Below, piece after piece: positions 48,678-59,657 of a stretch of DNA of 64,000 nt. Position numbers and translations under genes: made by a program. Under the pieces are notes generated by a model that saw only the letters and a program-made list of their open reading frames with translations, was not told the origin of the DNA and searched no databases. Position 1 is the stretch's first letter. The number at the start of each line of letters is the position of its first letter. Where the stretch lies: NCBI GenBank assembly GCA_018257865.1, contig JAEUBA010000034.1:241320-305319 (forward strand), read 5' to 3'. Source of the stretch: Stereocaulon alpinum (taxonomy: Eukaryota; Ascomycota; Lecanoromycetes; Lecanorales; Stereocaulaceae).

Positions 48678-50795
48678 ATGCCTCTACAACTATGGGCTCG
48701 TAGAGGTGGATCGAAAGCCATTCAAGACCAAATCAATACCGTCCTCTGCAACAGCTGCCAGAAGATGTTTTCGAAGGGTTGCGTATTCGACGATGGTATA
48801 ACATGGAAGAAGATTCATCCTTCCATCACCTCGGTTCAGTCTGCAGCCAGAAATGGATGTCGTCTTTGCGCTCTTCTACAGACAAGCTTCCACGATGGGG
48901 ACCCTGATGGTCCTATATACTTCTCGCTGTGTGGCGACAACCGTCAGATAGACCTAGAATTCTCCAACAAAATTGGCTTCGTCAAGCCTCTTAAATTGCG
49001 CTGGAAGTCAGACACTTCACCTACGGCGCAAAGAATCACCGACACTTTTACTACCCAGCTCGCACGGAGCAATACGTGTTCTTCCTCCAGCCTTTCAATG
49101 GCTAGAAATTGGTATAACAATTGCATCAAGAACCACGTCAGCTGCCAACGCGTTGATCCGGGGGAAGAAGCCAGAGGAGATTGGAATCCCACCAGACTCC
49201 TCGACCTCCAAGAGATTGAAGCTTGTGACAGTGTGCAGCTGGTCTACACGGACAGCCTTCCTGTGGCAGTACCTTATGCTGCTCTCAGCCATTGCTGGGG
49301 TAAGTATCAGCATCAGCGACTACTAGAATCAACTTTGCAAAGCTTTCGAGGGCGCATCCCGTTACAAGACCTTTCCAAAACCTTTCGCGACGCTGTTGAA
49401 ATTACGAAGCGGCTCGGCCTCAGATACCTGTGGATCGATTTATTATGTATCATACAGGATTCCCAGGAAGACTGGCGTACAGAGTCTATCATGATGGGCA
49501 GATTATACAGATTTTGTCACATTTGCATAGCTGCCAGTGCTGCCAAAGACGGGAGAACGGGATGTTTCGTGCAGCGAGATCTTCGTCCGTTGCGGATCCC
49601 ACAGCCAAGGCCCGTACCAGCCGCGGACAATAGATCCAACGACCACGAGAAGCCCGGGTACTACGAGTGTCTAAATCCCGAGCTTTGGCAGAACGAAGTT
49701 GAAGGCTCGGTCCTTTCAGAACGCGCGTGGGCCTACCAAGAGCGTATCTTATCCCGCCGCGTCTTGCACTTTGGTGCATCACAGGTCTTCTGGGAGTGTG
49801 CAGAAATGCATGCAAGCGAGTCTCGTTCTGGGTATCAGATAGAGAAGAACATCAAAGTCGATTTCTGGGCACCAGATGGCTCGACACTTAACGACATTCA
49901 AGCCGTTCGACGACATGCTTATAGTTTTTGGGTTGATGCTGTTGAGGCTTATGCACCCAAGAAGCTTACCAAAGATGAGGACAAGCTTGTTGCTATTGCT
50001 GGTATTACAAGGATGGTTCAGCATGCTATTGGAGACGACTACATTGCCGGTCTCTGGAAGGGAAACTTACTACAGGGGTTGTTGTGGAAATCCAGCAATA
50101 GACACACGCGCCCTCCGGCCCAGTGGCGGGCACCCTCGTGGTCTCGGGCTTCTATGAATGGTGAAGTTGTTATGCACCGCCATCAATCACAGAGTTATTT
50201 CTGCCAAGGCTGCCTGGGGAGACTGGGAACTCATCGGCATACCTGGGGCCCAGGTGAGGTCCCCTTTGTGGAGCTTGCAAGCATTGACAAAGTTCACATC
50301 ACAACATTGGGCGGCAGCCCGATGGGTGCAGTCGCTGAGGCTCATATATGCATGACAGGAAGGGCGATACCCGCCATAGTCACTGAACATTTATCAGGTG
50401 GACTATCGTTGGGAATTTACATGAGGGTCAAGTCTTCGGCCGAAGGTAGAAACCTCTGCATCATTGCGGACGACACGAGTATTTTCCTCGATGGAGAATT
50501 GGGAGAGAAGCGCATCGGAGTGTCCTGCTTCCCAATGCTCGCAGAGAATAATCTCGACCACTACCGGAACACCATATCTGGTCTGCTGTTAGTATCATCG
50601 AGCCATTCCAAGGAACCTAGGACATATCAACGATTTGGTGCTTTCGTCCTTGACCGGGATCATGGTTACCAGAAGGCCTACTGGCCACACAAATTTGGCT
50701 CAGACATTCAACTTGGACGTGATGAATGGCCGAATGTGCTGAGCCGGCTGAAAGGAGAGCTTGCACCTCTCCCTACCTCAATTACTCTGATATGA
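48678..50795 (+). CDS. HET-domain (heterokaryon incompatibility) protein
   Basis: An intronless frame of 705 residues. The HET domain starts with YAALSHCWGKYQH (about residues 200-212) and continues with TFRDAVEITKRLGLRYLWIDLLCIIQDSQEDW (about 235-266, given by its key residues) and the ASAAKDGRTGCF block. Cysteine pairs upstream (C-N-S-C near 24, C-R-L-C near 61) are typical of these proteins. A later AWAYQERILSRRVLHFG block (about 349-365) is also characteristic. HET-domain proteins trigger cell death on non-self recognition in hyphal fusion, but most members, this one included, have no known partner. It has no NACHT, ankyrin or WD repeats of its own. Confidence 0.93.
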   Translation: MPLQLWARRGGSKAIQDQINTVLCNSCQKMFSKGCVFDDGITWKKIHPSITSVQSAARNGCRLCALLQTSFHDGDPDGPIYFSLCGDNRQIDLEFSNKIGFVKPLKLRWKSDTSPTAQRITDTFTTQLARSNTCSSSSLSMARNWYNNCIKNHVSCQRVDPGEEARGDWNPTRLLDLQEIEACDSVQLVYTDSLPVAVPYAALSHCWGKYQHQRLLESTLQSFRGRIPLQDLSKTFRDAVEITKRLGLRYLWIDLLCIIQDSQEDWRTESIMMGRLYRFCHICIAASAAKDGRTGCFVQRDLRPLRIPQPRPVPAADNRSNDHEKPGYYECLNPELWQNEVEGSVLSERAWAYQERILSRRVLHFGASQVFWECAEMHASESRSGYQIEKNIKVDFWAPDGSTLNDIQAVRRHAYSFWVDAVEAYAPKKLTKDEDKLVAIAGITRMVQHAIGDDYIAGLWKGNLLQGLLWKSSNRHTRPPAQWRAPSWSRASMNGEVVMHRHQSQSYFCQGCLGRLGTHRHTWGPGEVPFVELASIDKVHITTLGGSPMGAVAEAHICMTGRAIPAIVTEHLSGGLSLGIYMRVKSSAEGRNLCIIADDTSIFLDGELGEKRIGVSCFPMLAENNLDHYRNTISGLLLVSSSHSKEPRTYQRFGAFVLDRDHGYQKAYWPHKFGSDIQLGRDEWPNVLSRLKGELAPLPTSITLI

Positions 50796-51465
50796 TCGCC
50801 ACGTGGTCTAGGTGACTTGCAGGAACTTATAGATTTCAGAGCTCCGCTTCGCTTGTGCCGGTGGATACGTTCGATTCCTGAATGTAGGTTTGGAGGGAAC
50901 TATCGTCTGTTCTACCACCAATTCGACGCTATTCGACTAATTGATGCCATGAGCCTATCCTTTGCTTTCATATTTGGATCGGTTACTCAAGAAGTGTGAA
51001 TGAATTCGGAGTGGAAAAGGGTCCGTATTTGCAGGTTAGTTAGTTCACTGTAGAAACTTATACGAAGGATACTAAGAACACGTAGAGTTTAGCTCCCCAA
51101 CGATCTCGCGGTTTACTGGGGGCTATCAGAAATGATCTGATATCTCCAATACCGCGAAATCCCCATCTCGGCTAGCACTTTGCCCAATCTAACCTACTGT
51201 GAATATCACTTCGGCAACCTGGACAAGAAAGAGTCTAGCGCACCGTGGAGAACATGCGGATTCGTACAGAGTACTGGGAGTGTGATGTAATTTCTTCCAT
51301 TAATGTCTGAGCTTCATCCGTTCCCAGGTACAAGGCCATTCCTCTGATTAAGTTTGTGACAGTAACAAAAAGCCAAAGCATGCTCTCATTACCTAATGAT
51401 GCCCTTGAGAAACTTGAGGTTTAGTTGCTATGTATCTAGTAAGTAGTAGCACTACTCTTTCGCTT
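50796..51465. other. intergenic, convergent 3' region
   Basis: Between the convergent ends of the HET gene and the secreted-protein gene. No frame of note. Confidence 0.4.
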
Positions 51466-52524
51466 TTACGATGTGCCTACAATATCCGGAGTATGCCCCT
51501 GCACCAGCGAAATTGGCGAAGCAGAAGACTGCACTACATCCAAGGCCAAAGCAGTGGTCACCGTAGAATTCACAACACCATCCAAGCCATGTCTCGCAAG
51601 CCCATTCCAGGGCGCTTGATCCACGTCCGGAGCATTCCCACACCTATTAGTAGCCACTACACCACCGTCAGCCAACTACACCCAAGAAAAACATCCCACC
51701 ACCTCACCACCTACATTCAACAAAAACCTGAAAACTCCACGGCTCCCCCACCGCCCTTCCCGCATCCCATCCCACAGCCTCATTAAGCCGCTGCAAATAC
51801 TCCTGCCAAATCGGATACTCAGCCCGCCCCCCAATATACACCTCCGCCGCAAACGCAGTAACAACCGCACTCTCCGTCCTCCCCATCCGATACCGTCCCG
51901 CACTCTCCACAAACACATTATCCCTCACACCAGGACAGAACTCAGGCGTCGGATCCAGCGGATATTGATTCGGCAGAGTCCAGAACCCAGGACAGAGGAA
52001 CAGGATATCCTCCCCTTCATGCTCTCGCACGGAACTAATCGCACTTACCAGGTGATCCGGGTGATTACATCTCGCCCATAGATCCGGAACGTAGGTATTG
52101 TACTGCGCTGCCTCGGCCTGCGTGCGCGCGCAGATTATTCGGGGTTGGCGGCCGCTTGGCGTGGGGCGGTCGAGACTTGCCATTGAGAGGAGCTTGTCGA
52201 ATATTGCGTTTGGGACGGTGGAGACTTTGAAGATCGCCTTTAGGGGGGTGTAGTCGGCGCCTTGGGCGGCGGCGTGGATTGCTAGGTGGGTGTTCATGCC
52301 GTAGTAGAGGAGGGCTTGGTGGATTACTCCGTAGGGGTAGGTCGGTAGTTCGGGGCAGGTTACTGGGGGGAAGCCATTGGGTGGAGGGGGGGAGGGGGCT
52401 GGTGAGGGGTGTTAGTTGGTGGGGTTTGAGGGGGATGGGGTGGGGGTGGGGTACTTGTTGCTGCATTGCTGTGGTTTAGAAGGAGTAGGATGATGAGGAA
52501 GGGGGTGGGTAGTGGTGAATACAT
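51466..52524 (-). CDS. predicted secreted protein, uncharacterised
   Basis: Exons 52524-52455, 52362-51728 and 51675-51466 give 304 residues. A signal peptide (PTPFLIILLLLNHSNAA) is followed after the first splice by TCPELPTYPYGVIHQALLYYGMNTHLAIHA, a region with PRIICARTQAEAAQYNTY, then a cysteine-containing segment (LWARCNHPDHL, ILFLCPGFWTLP) and, across the second splice, EPWSFQ/LADGG. The first intron (92 nt) spans a proline-rich open stretch that could be misread as coding, but the frame change and the CTAAC-CAG signals support splicing. No HExxH or other catalytic signature is present. Function is unknown. Confidence 0.7.
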
Positions 52525-54448
52525 GGTGCGATTGTGAGGAGGGTGAAGTTTGCTCTAATATATGAGAGGAGAGCGATGGTACATGACCTATCAATGAGAT
52601 TTGATGCAAAAAGAAGTCTACGAGAAATGCGTACCTTACATATGTACATGGGGATCGAAAATAATTTGTCAATAGCTATTTAGAACGCTTGGGACGAGTA
52701 GCGCTTGAAAGCTCTGCGCCTATCACGAAACATGAAGGAAATACAGCCGACTAGAGATGGGTTTTTCCGCGCGGTAATAGAGCTCTGGATGCAAGGTCAA
52801 AGCTTTCAATGATTGTTCTTTCTTTTTCAAGACTGTGATTGCTCGGTGAGAGACCTCGTTGGAAAGGCTCCTTGTTTGCAAAGCGGCTTTTGTATAATAG
52901 GAAGGACGAGACTGGCTTGAACGATGTGAAAGACTTGTTGCAGAGTCTAATGTCGGGTGACTTGCGTACGGAACGAGAGAACGTCGTGAGATTGCGGATA
53001 TGGTTGAGACATGGACTTCGTTGGAGTGCCCAGTGTGCAGTTGCGCAATGTATTACCGGATACGAGCAAGCCTTACAATAGGATTGAATTTGCATTGTTT
53101 ACCTTGCTCGGGATGGTGTGGGTCAGAGACCGGTGCTGGACGTCCTAGATTAGTCAAATATAATACGTTCAACTGGTTTGACAACTTACATTAGCATTGA
53201 TTTCGTAACTATTTGCTTGGCCGGGCCGCAGAACTTGAGTGTCTTCTCTTGATGGTCAATGATGGCGGGATTCGCTTCTAGTAATCTTCGAACAGCGCTT
53301 CAGCCATCAAACAGGTGCTTGGTGCGTTTGTATTGTCGCCCGCCTACTGTTCAATTTATCCCTGAGCATGAATTCGCGGCCTGGACAATGACGTAGAAGG
53401 CGTAGCATCGATTGTCTGTAAGATTACGGTCCCTCGGACCGAACATCAGCCAAAGTTTAGATGGAGCACACCCTGGCTAGTTCGAACTCCGCAACTGCCT
53501 GATCAACAATTCAAGCTGAAATAACTGCATTGCGAGCCAGGCTGCCCAAAAGGTTCCTGAACCTGGCTGCTGTGGGTATACTTGATTTACTCAAGTTGAG
53601 GTGTAACATTAGTCGTATATAGGACGCGCCGGGACGAGCACGAAGAGGTTCTGCAAAGAGCCAACCCGTTGCCCGACGATAGTACGAGGCCCTTCACACA
53701 TGGAAAATGTTTTGAGCCCAAGGAACCGTAGAGTAGATTCTGACAGGTACGTGGCGGAGGCTGAGGAATGATTCGGTCACTAGATAAGTTTTAGAGCTAT
53801 ATATGACAATGCCAATACAGGGGCAACGACCCAGCATAGTAAGGCCTTGAGAGATCCCGCGAGAGGCTGGCTTAACCACGTGCTATGTTCCAAAACCAGG
53901 TTGTGAAATATACCATGAAATATAGCACTATCTCTTGAAATTTTAACTAGTTATATCGATAGAAGATAGAGCTGCAGAGCCGCTACTATACTCAGCTTCA
54001 ATAAGAATCGGGGATGCCAACGAAAACCTATATACAGACAGCTCGGGGCGAGTATCCTGACAAGGCGAAGCCTAGGGATAGAGCTTACTGTCGAGTTAGT
54101 TACGCCTAATGAGGCTGAGAGCTAGTAAGTAGAGCTGCATTATCCCTACTTAGAGAAGTGCTAATTACCCCCAAGGCGTATAGCACTTTTAGCCGTAGAC
54201 GCATCAAGGTAAGCCATCCAAAGTGATTCTGATATGATTGGAAGATTCGAGACATCCAAGTGAATAGCCAGCAAACAGATTTTATGGCTTATCTATCCAC
54301 ACTCTTAGTACATATAAGCCCTTCCAGCCGCTCACTGCGAATCTAATGCATTATGCAAAGGTACCTGCAGCATGTTGATTCAGGTAGGATTGCAGAGCTT
54401 GGTGCGGAAAAGGGGTTGCTTGATTGGTGTACTTGGATTCTCGTATTT
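52525..54448. other. 1.9-kb intergenic region with decayed repeat DNA
   Basis: An 80-codon basic frame at 52839-53081 on the plus strand has no recognisable domain. From about 53930 to 54200 the sequence becomes TA-rich (CTAG, TTAG, TATA) like mildly RIP-mutated repeat DNA. Confidence 0.35.
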
Positions 54449-57400
54449 CTATCTCCTGTGTGATCCTACTCCCGCATCATCCATTGCAATGGCGCCGGTA
54501 TCCGGGACCGGCATATTGACAAAGCATTCTGTCAGCAGTACTCCAGCAGTCAGCAGTACTCCAGCAGTCACCATCAAGATCCTCAATTTCCAGCGATCAA
54601 GCAGACTACCTGCTCCCGCATCATCCACTATAATGGCGCTGAAATCCGGGACCGGCATATTAATAAACCAGTCTGTCACTAGTACTCCAGCAGTCACTAT
54701 CAAGATCCTTAATTTCCAGCGATCAAGCAGACTACCTGCTCCCGTATCATCCACTGTAATGGCGCTGAAATCCGGGCCCGGCATATTGACAAACCACCTC
54801 CCCACCAGTAGTCCAGTAGCCACCATTAGGGCTGTCATTAACCAGTGATCAAGCAGAATATCCACTCCCACGATAATTATTGCACTGGCTCTGGAATGTG
54901 GGCCCATCCTTTTGATATACCATTTCGCCACCAGTGGTCCAGTAGTCACCATCACGACTGTCCATTCCCAGCTCTGCCTAACTACAAAAGGCATAGCCAT
55001 TATAAAACACCACATTAAAAAATATGCGAAGGAAGCAACGTAATTAACACCAGAGCTTTTCTCCGTGATGACTAAAGCGAACTCCCAAGAAGGATATATA
55101 CTCTTCGAGCGCAGCTCCATGCCTTTGTGTACTTGAACCAGCCTTTGATAGAATACTGCTGATGAGTACCAAGTGGCTCCCGACCTTACGAAGTCGAAGA
55201 GCTGGTCGTCACGGATAGCATACATCGGAGCGCTGGAAATGTCTGTGGTCGTGCCTTGCTCTTCTAGTAGCCTGTCCTCACGCACCGGCAGTGGAGCTTT
55301 CAGTTGAAGTCGCTGGAAGAATATGGAGTAGACGGATGTCGGGCTTGAGAATTGTCGGCGGAGCCATGAGCGGCGAAGGGGTAATTGGTACGCGAAGGCC
55401 TCATCACAGAGCTGAATGAGATCTTTTCCAGGACGTAATTCCGTCTCTCCGAGGGCTCTCACCGTCGTTGACCCTTCCAAACGAACGGCAATGTTAATCT
55501 TTGGTAGCGAAAGCGCAAGGATCTGTAGCCGCGCTTCAACTTCCAACCATTGCGTACGAGCGGCATTGGCTTTCTGCCGAAGCCCTTGATTCTCCTCGAG
55601 CATTTTGTTGACTAATTCCCGGAACTCGATTACAAAGACGACCATCCTGCTTTGCTTGGAATGGTTGCCTGTGCTGTGGAGAATTTCCTTCACCTGAGCG
55701 ATATTGTGAACGAATCCACTTGGTCGTTGCTCATGTTCTTCATTCTCATTCTCTTTATGTTCGTTTGCGGGAGCCATGACGAGTCTCCAAAGATCGATCA
55801 AGCACGGCACGTCCGCGTGTAAAAGCGCCAATATGAAGGCGAAACAGCATCCCAGAGACCATATATCGGACTCCAACACCGATGATTCGGGATCCCCGGA
55901 CAGCTGCTCAGGCGCCTTGAACACGTATGTGCCAAGGTTCTCAGTCCAGCCTCCAGACACCCAGTGTTTGCTTATTCCGAAGTCGGCAATGATTGGACGT
56001 ACATGAGGCAGTCTTGTGGTTGGAACAATCTCTTCCAGAAGCAATATGTTATGCGGCTTCAAGTCTTTATGTTTGATGGGCTTGGGCTGGTTATGCAGAT
56101 AGTTCAGACCCTCTAGACATTGCATGATGATTGACGGCCATGGATCAACCTGACCGGGTTTGTACCATCTAGGAGTGGATTGTCTGTTTCGAAGGCCGGT
56201 CAAGAAGATTTCTAGCGAGACGGGAGCCCATGGCAGCGTCGCTAGGAAAATGGTGCATGGATCTGACCGGTAATAGTATGCTTCCTCCAAAACAAGGATA
56301 TTCGGATGGGCCAGCCCGCGCAGTTTCTTGATTTCCTCTTTAACGGCATTGAATTTGTTGGGGCTATTGGATCGAATTTCCTTCACTGCGAAGGTTTGTA
56401 ACGGAGTGGAAATATATCGATTCCCCTCCCTCTTTCGTGAGGCCTCGTATACAACTGCAAATTGACCGTGGAAATTTTGGCCATCTGGAATCTTCGAGTA
56501 AGGTGATTCGGCTTCGATATACTCGTTCGGGCGCTCATCCTCGACCATCGTGTCGATCATCTTTTGCGCATCGGCCTTGAAACAGAATTAATTGGCCGGA
56601 AAGTAGCGCAGTGATTTATCCCTCTCACCTTGTGTAGCTCCGTACGTTGTGTGTGCCCTGGTTCGGTTTGGAATATTCCTGGTTCGCGTGGCCCTTTCCC
56701 ATCTTTGTATTCAGCGACACTGTGGATTAATTCTTTTTGGATTTCTGCAAAAGTCTTGACAATGTGAGTGTTCGCACGGGCGAATGGATAAGCACAATTG
56801 GCATAAATCTGGAAGTGTGAGTGTCGTGTCTTATACTGGTTATTTCTTAGGACCCTCCAGCACATGTAGCACGATAGTTTGCTGCAGCCGATGAACTTGT
56901 GCTTCGATACCTCGCTGCCAAGTTGTTCAAGTAGATATAGGACCTGAAGTTCACAGTGAAAGAACAGTTCCTTCTCACCCTGCAAGTGCCTCAACAGCCT
57001 TTTCACATCGATGATGACTGTACCATCCGTTTTCCACTTGTTCAAGACTCGTGTAATGGCCTTTTCGTCGAGCTCATCTCCAGCCGGACCAGCGGCTAGT
57101 CTGGGCCTTTTGACGAAGGTGATACGGACATTGTTGTCCTCCCGCCTTTCTTCAAATGACTGTAAGGATTTCCAGATAGACACGGGCATTCCGAGCATCT
57201 CCATGTAATGAAGACATTTGCGGAAGTGATGCGCATACATGTCAGGACTTCGTTTCCTAACATCCGAGGGTTCGTTCGCCCGATTCGACTTTGATTGACC
57301 TGCCTCAGCATTCAGCCGGGTCTCGATGGCCTCCCTTTGCTGTGAAGGTTCGCTCACCAGGAAAGACTCGCCTCGAAATTTGTTGGCTTTTGAAGGCTCG

Positions 57401-58163
57401 GGAGGCTGTTTCTGCGGATGTGTTTGTACTGGTATATAGGATTGGCGCCGCGGTCGATCCCAGAAGTTGTACAACTTTATCCATATCCTTGGATCGACTG
57501 CCTGAACATCCAAGGGTTTCATTCTCAGCTGTGATTCACTCGCGAGTTTCGAAAGCGCCTCCCAGTCGGTATCGAAGTCCTCCTGTCGAAATCTCTTTCC
57601 CATTAGCTTTCGAAAATACTCGTTGATGTCTTCTTTGGCAGTGCTGATGATGTCCCATCTCTTTGGCGCATTTTCAGCATAGTAAGTGATGCGTTCTTGC
57701 CAGAAATCCAATAAGTCTACCCAATATGTATTCTTCTTTGTTGGGTTCAAAGACTGCTCATCTCGCAACTCAAACCATCTCGTGAGCTTTTCGGCAAACT
57801 CTTCCTCTCCGGCCTGCGGACCGGCGTTCTTCGTGATAACGACCGTCCAACTTGATCCCTCTTTCAAGAGGGTTGTCGCAGTGACATTATGAGGGACATA
57901 TTGCTTCTTGACACGGGCGAAAAGCAGGGCTAGACGATCAAGAAAATGGTTCTCCCACTCTACCTGCCTGCCTCGATCCGGGTCCACTGATCGAAAAGCA
58001 TTAGTCTCAGAGTCTTTAAACGCCGACGAAGCTTCTTACCAGGCTTCTGCTGATTTTCCCGGTGCCTTAAAAAGTACGTGGCAGCATAGAAATCATCCTT
58101 GTTAAGTCTCTCATCAGACCAGATTTCCTCGGCCTGAATTGGAAGTTGAAGCTCGTAATTCAT
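54449..58163 (-). CDS. OTT_1508-like deaminase / protein kinase fusion with hydrophobic repeats
   Basis: Exons 58163-58040, 57986-56629 and 56575-54449 (two 53-nt introns, GTAAGA/TCAG and GTGAGA/CAAG) give 1202 residues. Residues 1-494 form a module with the deaminase signature H-C-E at 385-387 and C-x-x-C at 414-417 within IGCSKLSCYMCW, the pattern of the OTT_1508-like family. From about 525 follows a protein kinase: AVK lysine 559, H-K-D catalytic loop at 663-665 with N670, DFG at 692-694, APE at 715-717. Its glycine loop is poor in glycine, but the catalytic residues are present. A coiled coil lies near 815-850. From about 1003 the C-terminus is hydrophobic and ends in 42-residue tandem repeats. 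Separately, the middle and last exons could be read as two genes overlapping by ATGA. Confidence 0.8.
54482..54990 (-). repeat. 126-bp tandem repeats encoding the hydrophobic C-terminus
   Basis: Four units with a 126-base period (marks at 54489, 54633, 54759 and about 54885) encode 42-residue repeats of the type L-L-D-R-W-K-L-R-I-L-x-V-T-A-G-V-L-V-T-x-W-F-x-N-M. The 3'-most coding unit (lowest coordinates) carries an extra in-frame 18-base duplication near 54535-54570, so its period is 144. The two units nearest the stop codon are almost identical, and identity falls away from it, consistent with recent unequal duplication at the 3' end. Confidence 0.85.
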
Positions 58164-58932
58164 GGTGTGAAGGACTTCCACTCATTATAGAAAGAGTCGG
58201 GAAAAGTAAAAGAGAACGGTATATCTAGTACTCTTCGAACTACAAGATAGCGTGGACATCTAAGGTGAGGGGTAGAGGGTAGATAAGCCTAATTCCTCCA
58301 ATTGCGTCTGAGAGACTGCCTTCAAGGGCAGCCAAGAATTTGTTGCATGGTGGCGTTCAGCTGAATAACGTGAGCAGAGCAGCTGTAGCCGGGTACGAGG
58401 CAGCCAATTCAGCCTCTTACCTGCTGTGCCGCTGCATTGCCCCATAAATGAGGCACCTAAGCGAGCTATTAGCCTGTTACAGCGGGTCAGTGCTGTTGCT
58501 GTATAAGGCGATCTTCTAGGGCAACGTTGGGGTCTTGGTCCCATGATCGTTCATGGTAACTATATACCTTTTCTCTGTTCTTGACGAGGCAAATTCCCCA
58601 TCAGCATGCACATGACTCATAAGCCTTATTGCCCGAAGGGTGCGACTTTCTGTCAGTCAATGGAATCGAGGGGGATAGAGATAGCAAGCGTCCTCTATAC
58701 TTCGACTCCCTAGGACTCCTTGACTCCATATCCTTGTCGATTTAGAAGGATCCGTGATTCGAGATTGTGACATGAGAAATCAGGAATTTACCTCCAACTC
58801 ATCCGCGAACACTCTATGGCTACGTTAGGCATTGTTAAGGTATGGGCGGGATCTTTACCCAGTACGTTCAAGAGTAAGGCACCTGACCTGGCGGGTCGTA
58901 AAGAAGTCCGGACACCGATATAAATCCCCCAA
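58164..58932. other. intergenic, 5' of the deaminase-kinase gene
   Basis: Upstream region of the fusion gene. No frame has recognisable content. Confidence 0.4.
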
Positions 58933-59256
58933 TCACGCAATGCATAGATCTGGCTTCACCATAGGTATAGGTACAAAAGGCTGTCCGTCCCACTGCAAAT
59001 GTTCCCTATAGCTTATATCTTGCGTAGAGGTGGATCGGTGCGTCCTGACAGTTCCAACTTGATCGGCGGAAGTATCGCCTACCTTTATTCCCTCCGAATC
59101 CGCGTCATGAATGGGAGATGACCTCCTAAACTCGACAGTCGAGCCCGGGCTTGGTGGAGTCGCCTTGAAATTGTAGCCCTTGTGAACTGTGCTATATCCC
59201 AGATCATCGGGATTTCTCTTCTCAGCATAATCTGCAAGTATTCTTGAGAGTGCCAT
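58933..59256 (-). CDS. short hypothetical protein
   Basis: A frame of 107 residues from ATG 59256-59254, hydrophilic, with a serine/threonine-rich middle (STVEFRRSSPIHDADSEG) and a proline-containing end (QPFVPIPMVKPDLCIA). Composition is protein-like but no domain or signal peptide is recognised. A second, out-of-frame open stretch just upstream (59222-59416, MDHQVQPSEPSKNAYHPTP) could be a first exon. Low certainty. Confidence 0.35.
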   Translation of the reverse strand: MALSRILADYAEKRNPDDLGYSTVHKGYNFKATPPSPGSTVEFRRSSPIHDADSEGIKVGDTSADQVGTVRTHRSTSTQDISYREHLQWDGQPFVPIPMVKPDLCIA

Positions 59257-59657
59257 GAAAATTCATGGGTAGCCGAAACGTAAATTCATTTGGTAGGTGG
59301 GGGATCGGGCAGAAGCTCGTGCTGAGGAGGTGAGCCATCCTGGGAGTAGGATGGTAAGCGTTTTTCGAAGGTTCAGAAGGCTGTACTTGGTGGTCCATTG
59401 TTAACAGTAAGATCACTTCGAGTCAAACACCACAAGTCTCATGATGTCGCTTCATACTCCGAGTATGAGACCAGTTTGAATTGATGATATCCGGAGCGCC
59501 CACCTAATGCACCCGAGTCTCTGAACTGAAGCCACGGTATGATATCCCCAATTTGTCTCTCGCTTCATCCCTTGCCCTCATATAGACCGTCCTCCTCAAG
59601 TTCATACAATCGTGGATAACGTTTAAAATCTCCCCAACCAAATCCAGGTCCCGATCC
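59257..59657. other. intergenic
   Basis: No convincing gene; may include an upstream exon of the short hypothetical protein. Confidence 0.3.
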
